Below, in pieces: positions 54,788 to 63,406 of a stretch of 64,000 bases of DNA (its first letter is position 1; each line of letters starts with the position of its first letter). Made by a program: the position numbers and the translations under genes. Under the pieces are notes generated by a model. It saw only the letters and a program-made list of their open reading frames with translations. It searched no databases and was not told where the DNA came from. Source of the stretch: Bacteroidales bacterium (GTDB lineage Bacteria; Bacteroidota; Bacteroidia; Bacteroidales; UBA12077); assembly GCA_003446015.1 (NCBI GenBank), contig DMBU01000013.1, positions 1-64,000 on the forward strand. Direction: 5' to 3'.

Positions 54788-56345
54788 ACATCTTGATTCA
54801 GCCCTGGTCAATTGGTCGAGGGCACAATTTGCATTAACTGCAATGTATCATTGGTTATTTGTCCCGCTTACTTTAGGGATAACCTTTATTATAGCCTTTA
54901 TGGAAACATTGTATGTTAAAACCGGCGATCCGGAATGGAAAAAAGCAACTAAATTCTGGATGACCTTATTCGGAATAAATTTCGCAATTGGTGTAGCAAC
55001 AGGTATTATTCTTGAATTTGAATTTGGAACAAACTGGTCAAATTATTCCTGGTTTGTTGGTGATATCTTCGGTACTCCGCTGGCCATTGAAGGAATTATG
55101 GCTTTTTTTATGGAATCTACATTTATTGCTGTCATGTTTTTTGGGTGGAATAAAGTGAGTAAAAAGTTCCATCTCCTTTCTACCTGGCTGGTTGCAATAG
55201 GATCTAATTTATCTGCATTATGGATTCTTGTTGCCAATGGATGGATGCAGTTTCCAACAGGAATGCATTTTAACCCCGATATGGCGAGAAATGAAATGCT
55301 TAATTTTTGGGATGTTTTTTTATCGCCGGTAGCAATTAATAAATTCTTGCATACCATAGCTTCTGCATATGTACTTGCTTCCATATTTGTTATTGGAGTT
55401 AGTGCATGGTATTTATTAAAAGGCAGAGAGCACTTAATGGCAAAGCGAAGTATCATTATTGCAGGTGTATTTGGTTTATTAAGCAGTTTCTTCCTGGTTT
55501 ATACCGGCGATGGTTCAGCATATCAGGTTGCTCAGAAGCAACCCATGAAGCTGGCAGCAATGGAAGGCCTTTATGAAGGAACTACAGGAGCAGGTTTAAT
55601 AGTTCTTGGAATGCCAACACCAGGTAAAGAATATGATGACAATCAGGATGAATTTGTCTTTAAATTAGAGATTCCTAAGTTACTTTCATTTTTAGGTTAT
55701 GGCGATACCGAAGCATTTGTTCCGGGTGTAAAGGATATTGTTGAAGGCGGTTATGAATATACTGATGAGAATGGCGAAAAACAAATTTCATTATCAGCCA
55801 TTGAAAAGATTGAGAAAGGGAAATTAGCAATTACAGCTCTTTCCGATTATAAGAAGGCGCAAAAATTAAGTGATAAAGTTAAGCAGGAAGAGTACTTAAC
55901 TATCTTTAATGAAAATTTTAGGTTCTTTGGTTATGGGTTCTTAAATGATCCGAAGAGCATAATCCCAAATGTACCTTTAACTTTTTATAGTTTTCATATT
56001 ATGGTTGGATTGGGTTTTTATTTCATTCTTCTATTTGTAATGGTTCTTATATTAATCTTCAGAGGCGATTTGATTGATAAGAAATGGATTTTACGCTTGG
56101 CAATAATTACAATTCCACTTGCATTTATTGCTTCTATGTCGGGTTGGATTGTTGCTGAAGTTGGTCGCCAACCATGGACTATACAGGACCTTTTACCTAC
56201 AGTTGCTTCAGTTTCACAAATTGATGCAAGTGCTGTTCAAATAACTTTCTGGTTATTTACTATTGTATTTACAGCCTTGCTCATTGCAGAGCTTAAAATC
56301 ATGTTTAAGCAAATAAAAATCGGACCTAAAGAAGGAGGACATTAA
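54780..56345 (+). CDS. cydA: Cytochrome bd ubiquinol oxidase subunit I
   Basis: A 521-residue nine-helix subunit that oxidises quinol and holds hemes b558, b595 and d. Recognisable parts are the start (SRAQFALTAMYHWLFVPLTLG with heme-ligand His), GTPLAIEGIMAFFMESTF, GDGSAYQVAQKQPMKLAA and VGRQPWTIQDLLPT. A long insert (about residues 290-395) in the Q-loop region is typical of Bacteroidota. It gives high-affinity oxygen use when the caa3 route is limited. Confidence 0.95.
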   Translation: MIEHLDSALVNWSRAQFALTAMYHWLFVPLTLGITFIIAFMETLYVKTGDPEWKKATKFWMTLFGINFAIGVATGIILEFEFGTNWSNYSWFVGDIFGTPLAIEGIMAFFMESTFIAVMFFGWNKVSKKFHLLSTWLVAIGSNLSALWILVANGWMQFPTGMHFNPDMARNEMLNFWDVFLSPVAINKFLHTIASAYVLASIFVIGVSAWYLLKGREHLMAKRSIIIAGVFGLLSSFFLVYTGDGSAYQVAQKQPMKLAAMEGLYEGTTGAGLIVLGMPTPGKEYDDNQDEFVFKLEIPKLLSFLGYGDTEAFVPGVKDIVEGGYEYTDENGEKQISLSAIEKIEKGKLAITALSDYKKAQKLSDKVKQEEYLTIFNENFRFFGYGFLNDPKSIIPNVPLTFYSFHIMVGLGFYFILLFVMVLILIFRGDLIDKKWILRLAIITIPLAFIASMSGWIVAEVGRQPWTIQDLLPTVASVSQIDASAVQITFWLFTIVFTALLIAELKIMFKQIKIGPKEGGH

Positions 56346-56346
56346 T

Positions 56347-57477
56347 ATGTTTGAAAGTTTATCGCATTTAGCATTACAACAATATTGGTGGATAATCATA
56401 TCTCTACTGGGGGCAATATTGGTTTTCTTGTTGTTTGTACAGGGAGGTCAGACACTAATTTATACTTTAGGTAAAACCGATATGCAACGCCGAATTTTGG
56501 TAAATTCTTTAGGACGTAAGTGGGAATTTACTTTTACAACATTAGTGACTTTTGGGGGAGCATTTTTTGCATCATTTCCATTATTCTATTCAACCAGTTT
56601 TGGAGGAGCATATTGGGTTTGGATGTTAATCCTTTTTGCATTTATTATTCAGGCAATTTCGTATGAGTACAGATCTAAACCAAATAACTTTCTGGGAGCT
56701 AAAACTTTCGAAGTCTTTCTTTTTATCAATGGAGCATTAGGCACTATTTTATTAGGGACTGCTGTAGCAACTTTTTTTACAGGCTCCGAATTTTCAATTA
56801 ATGAAATGAATTTTTCAAAATGGGAAGGGGCTGCGAGAGGACTTGAATTGGCATTAAACTTTCATAATTTATCGCTTGGTTTAGCAGTATTCTTTTTAGC
56901 AAGAGTTCTTGCAATTCTTTATTTCATAAACAATATTAGCGAAGAAGGAATTTTATCTCGTACTAAGAAACAGTTGATATATAATACAGTTCCATTTCTT
57001 ATTTTCTTTTTAACCTTTGTTATCTGGTTGATGTTTATTGATGGTTTTGCTTATGATCCCGTAAGTAAAAATGTAACATATGAATCCTATAAATACTTGC
57101 ATAACTTTTTACAAATGCCTCTGGTTCTTATTATATTCTTAGTTGGAGTTTTATTGGTTTTATTTGGAATCGGGAAATCGATACTTAAAGCAGGAACAAC
57201 AGGCGTATGGTTTGCAGGTTTAGGAACAATTTTAACAGTATTCGCTTTATTCTTAATTGCTGGATTTAATCATACAGCATTTTACCCATCAACATTCGAT
57301 TTGCAAAGCTCTTTAACTATAGAAAATGCATCATCAAGCAAATATACCCTTAAAGCTATGACTTATGTTTCTTTAATGGTTCCATTTGTTATCGCGTATA
57401 TTTGGTACGCATGGAAATCCATTAACAATAAGAAAATTAGTGCAGAAGAAATGGGAGAAGATATACATGTTTATTAA
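56347..57477 (+). CDS. cydB: Cytochrome bd ubiquinol oxidase subunit II
   Basis: A 376-residue subunit with eight to nine helices, 1 nt after cydA. Family segments are seen: YWWIIISLLGAILVFLLFVQGGQTLI and WEFTFTTLVTFGGAFFASFPLFYS. It pairs with CydA. A small membrane peptide gene follows after 19 nt. Confidence 0.93.
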   Translation: MFESLSHLALQQYWWIIISLLGAILVFLLFVQGGQTLIYTLGKTDMQRRILVNSLGRKWEFTFTTLVTFGGAFFASFPLFYSTSFGGAYWVWMLILFAFIIQAISYEYRSKPNNFLGAKTFEVFLFINGALGTILLGTAVATFFTGSEFSINEMNFSKWEGAARGLELALNFHNLSLGLAVFFLARVLAILYFINNISEEGILSRTKKQLIYNTVPFLIFFLTFVIWLMFIDGFAYDPVSKNVTYESYKYLHNFLQMPLVLIIFLVGVLLVLFGIGKSILKAGTTGVWFAGLGTILTVFALFLIAGFNHTAFYPSTFDLQSSLTIENASSSKYTLKAMTYVSLMVPFVIAYIWYAWKSINNKKISAEEMGEDIHVY

Positions 57478-57496
57478 TTGAAAAATTTGAATAATT

Positions 57497-57601
57497 ATGA
57501 CATATTTAACAGAAATAATTTGGTTGCTTATATGGCCACTTTTAATTTGGGGAAGTTATAAACTTTCGGTTTTTGCCATTAAAAAATCCGAAGAGAAATA
57601 A
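57497..57601 (+). CDS. 34-residue membrane peptide, candidate CydX-like subunit
   Basis: A short gene (35 codons with stop) 19 nt after cydB. The product starts MTYLTEIIWLLIWPLLIWGS and ends VFAIKKSEEK: one membrane helix and a charged, basic and acidic tail. Such a peptide right after cydAB is where CydX (YbgT) sits in Proteobacteria, and CydX stabilises the bd hemes. The sequences are not obviously related, so this is an analogue by position and form. It is followed by a strong hairpin that may end the operon. Confidence 0.7.
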   Translation: MTYLTEIIWLLIWPLLIWGSYKLSVFAIKKSEEK

Positions 57602-57622
57602 AGTTTTTTTATACCGGTAATT

Positions 57623-57655
57623 AGACCTAACAGGTTTCAAAAACCTGTTAGGTCT
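57623..57655. repeat. Perfect 15-bp hairpin after the cyd operon (terminator or repeat)
   Basis: AGACCTAACAGGTTT-caa-AAACCTGTTAGGTCT. The stem is perfect and ends in TTGCTGTTTT, a weak T-tract, so it could end the cyd transcript. Its symmetry and sharp boundaries also resemble a palindromic interspersed repeat; no second copy is in this window. Confidence 0.7.
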
Positions 57656-57743
57656 TGCTGTTTTATATTATTTTGCTTTTCACGAAAAATAATTGCTATT
57701 AACCTGTTATAAAGATCATTATGAATTCATCAAAATTTTATTT

Positions 57744-57775
57744 TACAATGTTTCGTGTATACACGAAACATTGTA
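57744..57775. promoter_or_regulatory. 32-bp perfect palindrome, candidate operator
   Basis: TACAATGTTTCGTGTA followed by its exact reverse complement. It ends 1 nt before a -7 box (57777-57784), so it covers the -33 region. A second, imperfect copy of the core (GTTTCATGTATAAAC, 57790-57804) follows. This is a strong layout for a dimeric repressor site controlling the ATPase gene. Confidence 0.65.
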
Positions 57776-57776
57776 G

Positions 57777-57784
57777 TATATTTG
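57777..57784 (+). promoter_or_regulatory. -7 element for the DUF4143 ATPase gene
   Basis: TATATTTG matches TAnnTTTG, 33 nt before the ATG at 57818. The -33 position lies in the TTTCG of the palindrome. Confidence 0.55.
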
Positions 57785-57817
57785 TAAAAGTTTCATGTAT
57801 AAACAGTAAATTTTTTT

Positions 57818-59035
57818 ATGACTGAATTTAAAAGAGATTATATTAAACGACCGATTTATCTTGAATTGATAAAACCATATATAGATAAAGACATCATAAA
57901 GGTTCTTGTTGGACAAAGACGTGTCGGGAAGAGTTATATGCTTTTTCAAATTATGGATGAGATTATGCTAATGCATAAAAATCCAAACATCATATATATA
58001 AATATGGAGTTGGATGAGTTTGAATCTATAATAAATCATAAGAACCTGTTGGATTATATTACAAGTAAAGAAAAGGGAACAGCTAAGCATTATGTTTTTA
58101 TTGATGAAGTGCAGGATATTGAAAATTTCGAGAAAGCATTAAGGAATTTACTGGCAAAGGGAGGATACGATATTTATTGTACTGGAAGTAATGCCAAATT
58201 ATTATCTGGCGAGTTAGCAACATTTTTAAGTGGCAGGTATGTTGAAACAAAAATTTACAGTTTGTCTTTCAGTGAATTTATTGAATTTCACCAGCTAAAA
58301 AATGACAAGGACTCTTTAGTAAAGTTCTTTAAATATGGAGGATTGCCCTATTTAATTAATCTGGAGTTGAATGATCATATTATTTATGATTACCTTAAAA
58401 ATATATATGCTGCTATCCTTTTTAAAGATATTGTTAAACGGCATAATGTGCGAAATATAAATTTTCTTGAAAACCTGGTTCGATATGTAGCCGACAATAC
58501 AGGTAGCCTAGTATCGTCTAAAAGGATTAGCGACTTTTTAAAATCACAACAAATTCAAATTTCACCTCAATTGGTTTTGGATTATTTGGGATATTTAGAA
58601 TCAGCCTTTTTTATTTTTAAGGCATTAAGAGCAGATATCTCTGGTAAAAAGATTTTTGAAATAGGAGAGAAATACTATTTCGAAGATTTGGGTTTACGGC
58701 ATTCAATTATTGGATATAAAACTAATGATATCAATAAGATTTTGGAGAATGCAGTTTATCAGCACTTGAAAATTTCAGGCTATCATATAAATGTTGGAAA
58801 ATCTGGCGATAAAGAGATTGATTTTATATGCGAAAAATCAGGCAAGAAATTATACGTTCAGGTTGCATATCTTTTGCAAGATGAAAAAACGATAAAACGA
58901 GAGTTTGAGAATCTGCTGGAGGTTAAAGATAACTATCCGAAATTTGTTGTTTCCATGGATGAAGTGGTGTCTGGTTCTGATTATAAAGGAATTGAACATA
59001 TTCATATTCAAAAATTTATTTCTGAATTGAGATAA
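57818..59035 (+). CDS. AAA-family ATPase with DUF4143 domain
   Basis: A 405-residue protein of the AAA_14/DUF4143 group. Walker A is VGQRRVGKSYM (residues 29-39) and Walker B HYVFIDEVQD. A C-terminal DUF4143 nuclease-like part follows, with EKSGKKLYVQVAYLL near the end in PD-(D/E)xK style. These proteins are often found in accessory DNA and are of unknown role. It stands alone, behind a palindromic operator-like site. Confidence 0.8.
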   Translation: MTEFKRDYIKRPIYLELIKPYIDKDIIKVLVGQRRVGKSYMLFQIMDEIMLMHKNPNIIYINMELDEFESIINHKNLLDYITSKEKGTAKHYVFIDEVQDIENFEKALRNLLAKGGYDIYCTGSNAKLLSGELATFLSGRYVETKIYSLSFSEFIEFHQLKNDKDSLVKFFKYGGLPYLINLELNDHIIYDYLKNIYAAILFKDIVKRHNVRNINFLENLVRYVADNTGSLVSSKRISDFLKSQQIQISPQLVLDYLGYLESAFFIFKALRADISGKKIFEIGEKYYFEDLGLRHSIIGYKTNDINKILENAVYQHLKISGYHINVGKSGDKEIDFICEKSGKKLYVQVAYLLQDEKTIKREFENLLEVKDNYPKFVVSMDEVVSGSDYKGIEHIHIQKFISELR

Positions 59036-59292
59036 AAATCAATTTTAAGTTTAGAAGTTAAGTGGCATGTTCTATATCTTCCTACTTCAATTATTGCTAT
59101 TTCTAGCTTAGCTTTTATTGCATAATTTTAAATTACAACAAAGCTGTATCTGATAATGATCTGAATTATAGTTTTTATTTGCTAAGTATGATAAATGAAA
59201 ACTCTTTTCAACAAGATTTTGTTAGGTTTACATAATAAAATGGTATAGTTTCATTTCGAAAATATTTATCTTTAACGGATAAAATACAAAGA

Positions 59293-60411
59293 ATGACCAA
59301 ACTCAAAAATATTTCCAAAATTAGTAAGTGGTTCGATGGATTAAAAGATCCTTTGCTTATTGCCGGCCCGTGCAGTGCAGAATCAGAGGCACAAATGATG
59401 CAAACAGCAAAAGAAATTGCTACATTGGGCAAAGTTAATGTTTTTCGTTCAGGAATATGGAAACCACGAACCCGCCCGGGCAATTTTGAAGGTGTAGGTG
59501 AAGAGGGTTTGCAGTGGTTACAACAAGTTAAAAAAGAAACAGGACTGCTTACTGCAATTGAAGTGGCAAACGCCGAGCATGTTGATTTAGCAGTTAAATA
59601 TGATATTGATATACTTTGGATTGGTGCAAGAACAACATCTAATCCATTTTCTATTCAGGAGCTTGCAGATCATCTGAAAGGATATGACAAACCAATTTTA
59701 GTAAAAAATCCAATTAACCCTGATGTGAATCTTTGGGTTGGAGCATTGGAAAGATTTCATAAAGCAGGAATAAATAAACTGGCTGCTGTTCATCGGGGAT
59801 TTTATCCTTTCGAAGCTACAGCTTTACGAAATATCCCAAAATGGGAAGTTGCCATTGAATTAAAAAGTATGTGTCACGATTTGCCAATCATTTGCGACCC
59901 GAGTCATATTTCTGGTGCTACTGAATTTATTCCTGAGATCTCTCAAAAAGCACTTGACCTGAATATGGATGGTTTAATGATTGAAACACACTACAATCCT
60001 TCGGTTGCGTTAAGCGATATGAATCAGCAATTAACTCCGGCTCAGCTTGGAGATTTATTAGGGAACTTAATTTACAGAAGAACTACTACAAAAGATGCTG
60101 ACTTTGCAAGTATGCTGGAAACATTGCGTAGTCAGATTGATTCTATTGATCAGCAAATGCTTGAACTTCTTGCCCAAAGAATGAATGTTGTTGAAGAGAT
60201 TGGGAAATATAAAAGTAAAAACGAAGTCACAATTCTTCAAATTCGTCGATGGGAAAAGATTATTGCAACAAGATTAAAGCTAGGTAAGAGTATGGGACTT
60301 TCTGAGGATTTTATAAAGAAATTACTTCAGCTTGTGCATAAAGAATCAATTCAACGACAAACTGAAGTAATGAGTAAACTTGGTTTTTCTTCGAAAAAAA
60401 GGAATAACTAA
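59293..60411 (+). CDS. Bifunctional DAHP synthase / chorismate mutase
   Basis: A 372-residue enzyme that joins the first step of aromatic amino acid synthesis to chorismate mutase. Residues 1-265 are a DAHP synthase of the KDO8P-like type (LLIAGPCSAESE, WKPRTRPGNFEG, DPSHISGATEF). Residues about 275-365 form an AroQ-type mutase (LRSQIDSIDQQMLELLAQRM). Fusions of this order are common in Bacteroidota and give feedback control by prephenate. The -7 box TATCTTTA near 59266 is a possible promoter. Confidence 0.93.
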   Translation: MTKLKNISKISKWFDGLKDPLLIAGPCSAESEAQMMQTAKEIATLGKVNVFRSGIWKPRTRPGNFEGVGEEGLQWLQQVKKETGLLTAIEVANAEHVDLAVKYDIDILWIGARTTSNPFSIQELADHLKGYDKPILVKNPINPDVNLWVGALERFHKAGINKLAAVHRGFYPFEATALRNIPKWEVAIELKSMCHDLPIICDPSHISGATEFIPEISQKALDLNMDGLMIETHYNPSVALSDMNQQLTPAQLGDLLGNLIYRRTTTKDADFASMLETLRSQIDSIDQQMLELLAQRMNVVEEIGKYKSKNEVTILQIRRWEKIIATRLKLGKSMGLSEDFIKKLLQLVHKESIQRQTEVMSKLGFSSKKRNN

Positions 60412-60425
60412 AAACTTTTATAAAG

Positions 60426-60680
60426 TTATTTAACCTCTTTTAGTGTGTAATCAAATCCTTCCATAATAGGGTTTGATAATATTTTATTACAAGCTTCGTT
60501 AATTCGTTCCATAGCTATTTCTTTACTTTTTGCCTCAATTTCCAAGGTAATGTGCTTCCCAATTCGAACATTTGATACTTCGGCAAAACCAATGTTTTTC
60601 ATGCTATGAGTAACTGCTTTTCCTTGTGGGTCGAGTAAAGCTTTTAGTGGCATTACGTTTATTTCTGCAATAAATTTCAT
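60426..60680 (-). CDS. purS: Phosphoribosylformylglycinamidine synthase subunit PurS
   Basis: An 84-residue PurS (FIAEINVMPLKALLDPQGKA, NVRIGKHITLEIEA). It is the small subunit that lets PurL and PurQ work together in purine synthesis. No purL or purQ is in the window. It converges with the DAHP synthase gene. Confidence 0.9.
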   Translation of the reverse strand: MKFIAEINVMPLKALLDPQGKAVTHSMKNIGFAEVSNVRIGKHITLEIEAKSKEIAMERINEACNKILSNPIMEGFDYTLKEVK

Positions 60681-60724
60681 TTGTTTAAAATTTTAGATTT
60701 AATGGTATATCTTTTATTTAAGTA

Positions 60725-61474
60725 TTAATCAAAGTTATAAATCCAATTGTTAATTGCTGATAATAAGATATATAATAAAATAATTAGAGGGATTGCTAAT
60801 GTCTGCAATAATATCAATAAAATTACTGATAACACAATAAATATATATCGAATCTTATTTCCTTTAAATCCAAAACTTTTTAGTTTTAACGAAAACATAG
60901 GTAATTCTGCAATCATTAACAGTGAAAATAAAATTGTTATGATGGCCAGGATGTAATGATTTTTAAGCAGACTTAATAATAAGTCATTAGTACTGATCAA
61001 ACTAACTAAATAGAGCGAAACAAAGAATATGGCACTTGCAGGAACTGCCAAACCTATAAAATTCTCTGTTTGTCGTTCATCAACATTGAATTTAGCTAAA
61101 CGCACACCAGAAATAATTGCAATAAAAAATGGGATAAGTAAAAACACAATTTGCAGTAAAGTTAAATGCTCAATGGGTGGCAAATGAACAGTTTTAAAGA
61201 GTGAAATTTTCATCATATGAAATATAATGATCGAAGGTGCAACTCCAAAACTTACAACATCAGAAAGAGAATCCAGTTCTTTACCAACAACAGAATATGC
61301 TTTTAATAATCGGGCAGACATTCCATCCATAAAATCAAAAATTGCTGCGATAAAGATCATATATACAGCAAATAGGATATAACCCTCAAAAGCTAAGGCA
61401 ATTGAAATACATCCTGACAATAAATTCAAAGAAGTTATGGTGTTTGGAATGTGTCTTTTTATTGAAACTGGCAT
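60725..61474 (-). CDS. pssA: CDP-diacylglycerol-serine O-phosphatidyltransferase
   Basis: About 249 residues from the ATG at 61474 (MPVSIKRHIPNTIT); a TTG at 61498 would leave only a 3-nt leader from the -7 box at 61508, so the ATG is preferred. The CDP-alcohol transferase motif is FDFMDGMSARLLKA and KELDSLSDVVSFG. Eight helices. It makes phosphatidylserine, the substrate of Psd. Tail residues after the last helix are normal. Confidence 0.93.
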   Translation of the reverse strand: MPVSIKRHIPNTITSLNLLSGCISIALAFEGYILFAVYMIFIAAIFDFMDGMSARLLKAYSVVGKELDSLSDVVSFGVAPSIIIFHMMKISLFKTVHLPPIEHLTLLQIVFLLIPFFIAIISGVRLAKFNVDERQTENFIGLAVPASAIFFVSLYLVSLISTNDLLLSLLKNHYILAIITILFSLLMIAELPMFSLKLKSFGFKGNKIRYIFIVLSVILLILLQTLAIPLIILLYILLSAINNWIYNFD

Positions 61475-61507
61475 ATTTCTTTTTCTTAGGTATAACAATA
61501 TTTTTCA

Positions 61508-61515
61508 CAAAAATA
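61508..61515 (-). promoter_or_regulatory. -7 element for pssA
   Basis: Minus-strand TATTTTTG matches TAnnTTTG. Its distance favours the ATG at 61474 as start of pssA. No -33 box seen. Confidence 0.45.
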
Positions 61516-61603
61516 AGTTAAAAATTATAGTTTGATAAATATTTTATTAATTACTAAGTTTATCGACTGAAAATAATTTGAATAAGATCAAAATAATAGT
61601 ATT

Positions 61604-61705
61604 AAATTCGGGCTAAAGCCCCAAAAATAAAGGAGTTAGATCAACCCTGATCTTATGGTAGGGGTTAAAATAAAAAATAATAAAGAACTTTAGTTCTGAA
61701 TTTCT
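61604..61705. repeat. Group of short palindromes, candidate interspersed repeat
   Basis: Small hairpins lie in a row: GGGC-taaa-GCCC (61610-61621), an ACCCT/AGGGGT pair, and AGAAC-ttta-GTTCT (61684-61697). The block resembles palindromic intergenic elements of Bacteroidota. Only one copy is in this window. Confidence 0.4.
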
Positions 61706-61716
61706 AATAAATTATA

Positions 61717-62784
61717 ATGAGGCAAAGGATATTAATACCTGTTTTATTTCTTTTTACTAATCTTGCTTTTGGCCAAACAGCGAAGTATAGTAACGAGTTT
61801 TTGTCGATTGGTGTTGGTGCAAGATCTTTAAGTATGTCTAACGCCTCGGTTGCAAATACGATGGATGTAACTTCAGGATACTGGAATCCTGCTGGTCTCA
61901 CTTCACTACAAAACAATTTTGATGCAGGCATAATGCATGCTGAATATTTTGCTGGTATAGCCAAATATGATTATTTGGGTGGTGCAATGGCTCTTGATAC
62001 CAATAGTTATTTAGGAGCTACGATAATTCGATTTGGAGTTGATGATATTCCCAATACCACTGACCTGATTGATAGCGACGGGAATATTGATTATGACAGA
62101 ATCACCCGATTTTCTGCTGCTGATTATGCTCTCCTGATAAGTTATGCGCGAAAAACCTCAATTCCTAATTTATCGTATGGGGCCAATGCAAAAATTATAT
62201 ATCGAAATATAGGAAAATTTGCTCATGCCTGGGGATTTGGTTTGGATTTAGGATTGCAATATAAATTGGATGACTGGAAATTTGGCCTTTTGGCTCGTGA
62301 TATTACTTCTACATTTAATGCATGGACTTTTAATGAAGATGAACTGATTATTGAGGTTCAGGATTCAATTTATAATTTTGCTCCTGAAAATTCACTTGAA
62401 CTCACATTGCCAAAATTGCTGCTTGGTGTTGCCAGGGATTTTCCAATTTACAATAAATTCAGGGGATTAGTTGAGCTTGATTTGGATTTTACTTTTGATG
62501 GACAACGTCATGTGTTAATTGAAGGCGATCCTATAAGCATTGATCCTCATTTAGGAATAGAAATTAATTATAATCAACTGGCATTTGTGAGATTCGGAGT
62601 GGGAAATTTTCAACGTATTGAAGAATTTGAAAACAAAGAATCAATGACTTTTCAACCCAATTTCGGAATAGGTATTCAGTTTAAAGGCATAAGTATAGAT
62701 TATGCTTTAACTGATATTGGAGATCAGTCGCTAGCCTTATATTCCAATGTATTCTCATTAAGATATTCCTTTGATAGAAAGTAG
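61717..62784 (+). CDS. PorV/UPF0164-family outer-membrane barrel (PorV2-like)
   Basis: A 355-residue beta-barrel protein with a signal peptide (ends LAFGQT). The segment FLSIGVGARSLSMSNASVANT and GYWNPAGLTSLQNN match the PorV/PorQ group linked to type IX secretion. It fits the PorV2-like members. The C-terminal strand ends SLRYSFDRK. A T9SS cargo-type protein is encoded at 53.8 kb. Confidence 0.78.
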   Translation: MRQRILIPVLFLFTNLAFGQTAKYSNEFLSIGVGARSLSMSNASVANTMDVTSGYWNPAGLTSLQNNFDAGIMHAEYFAGIAKYDYLGGAMALDTNSYLGATIIRFGVDDIPNTTDLIDSDGNIDYDRITRFSAADYALLISYARKTSIPNLSYGANAKIIYRNIGKFAHAWGFGLDLGLQYKLDDWKFGLLARDITSTFNAWTFNEDELIIEVQDSIYNFAPENSLELTLPKLLLGVARDFPIYNKFRGLVELDLDFTFDGQRHVLIEGDPISIDPHLGIEINYNQLAFVRFGVGNFQRIEEFENKESMTFQPNFGIGIQFKGISIDYALTDIGDQSLALYSNVFSLRYSFDRK

Positions 62785-62920
62785 AATAAAAATTCCTTTG
62801 ACAAAAAAAATCCTTACTTTTGTTTTATACTATTTCTATTTTAAAAATTATTTTAAAATTAAAATTGTTAATGCCGATGTAATTTCAAAAGAGTATTTGG
62901 AATCTGAATAGATGAACAAA

Positions 62921-62943
62921 TACGATAGTTTGAAATACTATCG
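62921..62943. repeat. Small hairpin before the HAD gene
   Basis: CGATAGT-ttgaaat-ACTATCG, a 7-bp stem with a 7-nt loop, about 25 nt before the ATG. Could affect translation; no other evidence. Confidence 0.35.
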
Positions 62944-62966
62944 GTATAAATACAAAATAACCAATT

Positions 62967-63395
62967 ATGATTATTGCTGTAGATTTTGATGGAACAATCG
63001 TAGATCATGAATATCCTGAAATAGGTAAGCCTAAACTATTTGCTTTTGACACCTTAAAGGCATTGCAAAACAAAGGACATCAATTAATATTATGGACTTA
63101 CAGGGCAGGAAAGGAGCTGGAAGAAGCAGTTGAGTATTGTCAAAAGAACGGCATAGAGTTTTACGCGATAAATAAAAATTACCCCGAAGAAATTTACGAT
63201 GAAACGATAAGTCGTAAAATATATGCCGATGTTTATATCGACGATAAAAATGCTGGAGGATTTTTAGACTGGAGTAAGATTTGGGAAATCTTAAATCCGG
63301 AACTTTTTAATGATGATGTAAAAGAACAAATGAAAAATATACCGATATCAAAAAGGTCATTTTGGCAAAAAATTAAACGAAATTTTGGAGCATAA
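62967..63395 (+). CDS. HAD-superfamily protein (BT0820-like)
   Basis: A 142-residue hydrolase of the HAD group resembling Bacteroides BT0820. The catalytic motif is VDFDGTIVDHEYPE, with LILWTYRAGKEL as motif II and ADVYIDDKNAGGF as the last acidic motif. It is too short for a cap domain. The substrate is not known, a small sugar phosphate being possible. Confidence 0.8.
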   Translation: MIIAVDFDGTIVDHEYPEIGKPKLFAFDTLKALQNKGHQLILWTYRAGKELEEAVEYCQKNGIEFYAINKNYPEEIYDETISRKIYADVYIDDKNAGGFLDWSKIWEILNPELFNDDVKEQMKNIPISKRSFWQKIKRNFGA

Positions 63396-63406
63396 TAAGT
63401 TAAAAT

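Noticed and set aside
55043..55456. 137-codon frame on the minus strand opposite cydA
   Set aside because: Antisense to a highly conserved gene; no promoter or homologous motif.
62797..62822. TTTG and TACTTTTG as a promoter before the HAD gene
   Set aside because: The spacer is only 14 nt, too short for the 19-23 nt seen in the other promoters; distance to the gene is also large.
62911..62988. 25-codon plus-strand frame rich in Tyr and Lys before the HAD gene
   Set aside because: It overlaps the HAD start and a hairpin, and there is no sign of selection; likely chance.
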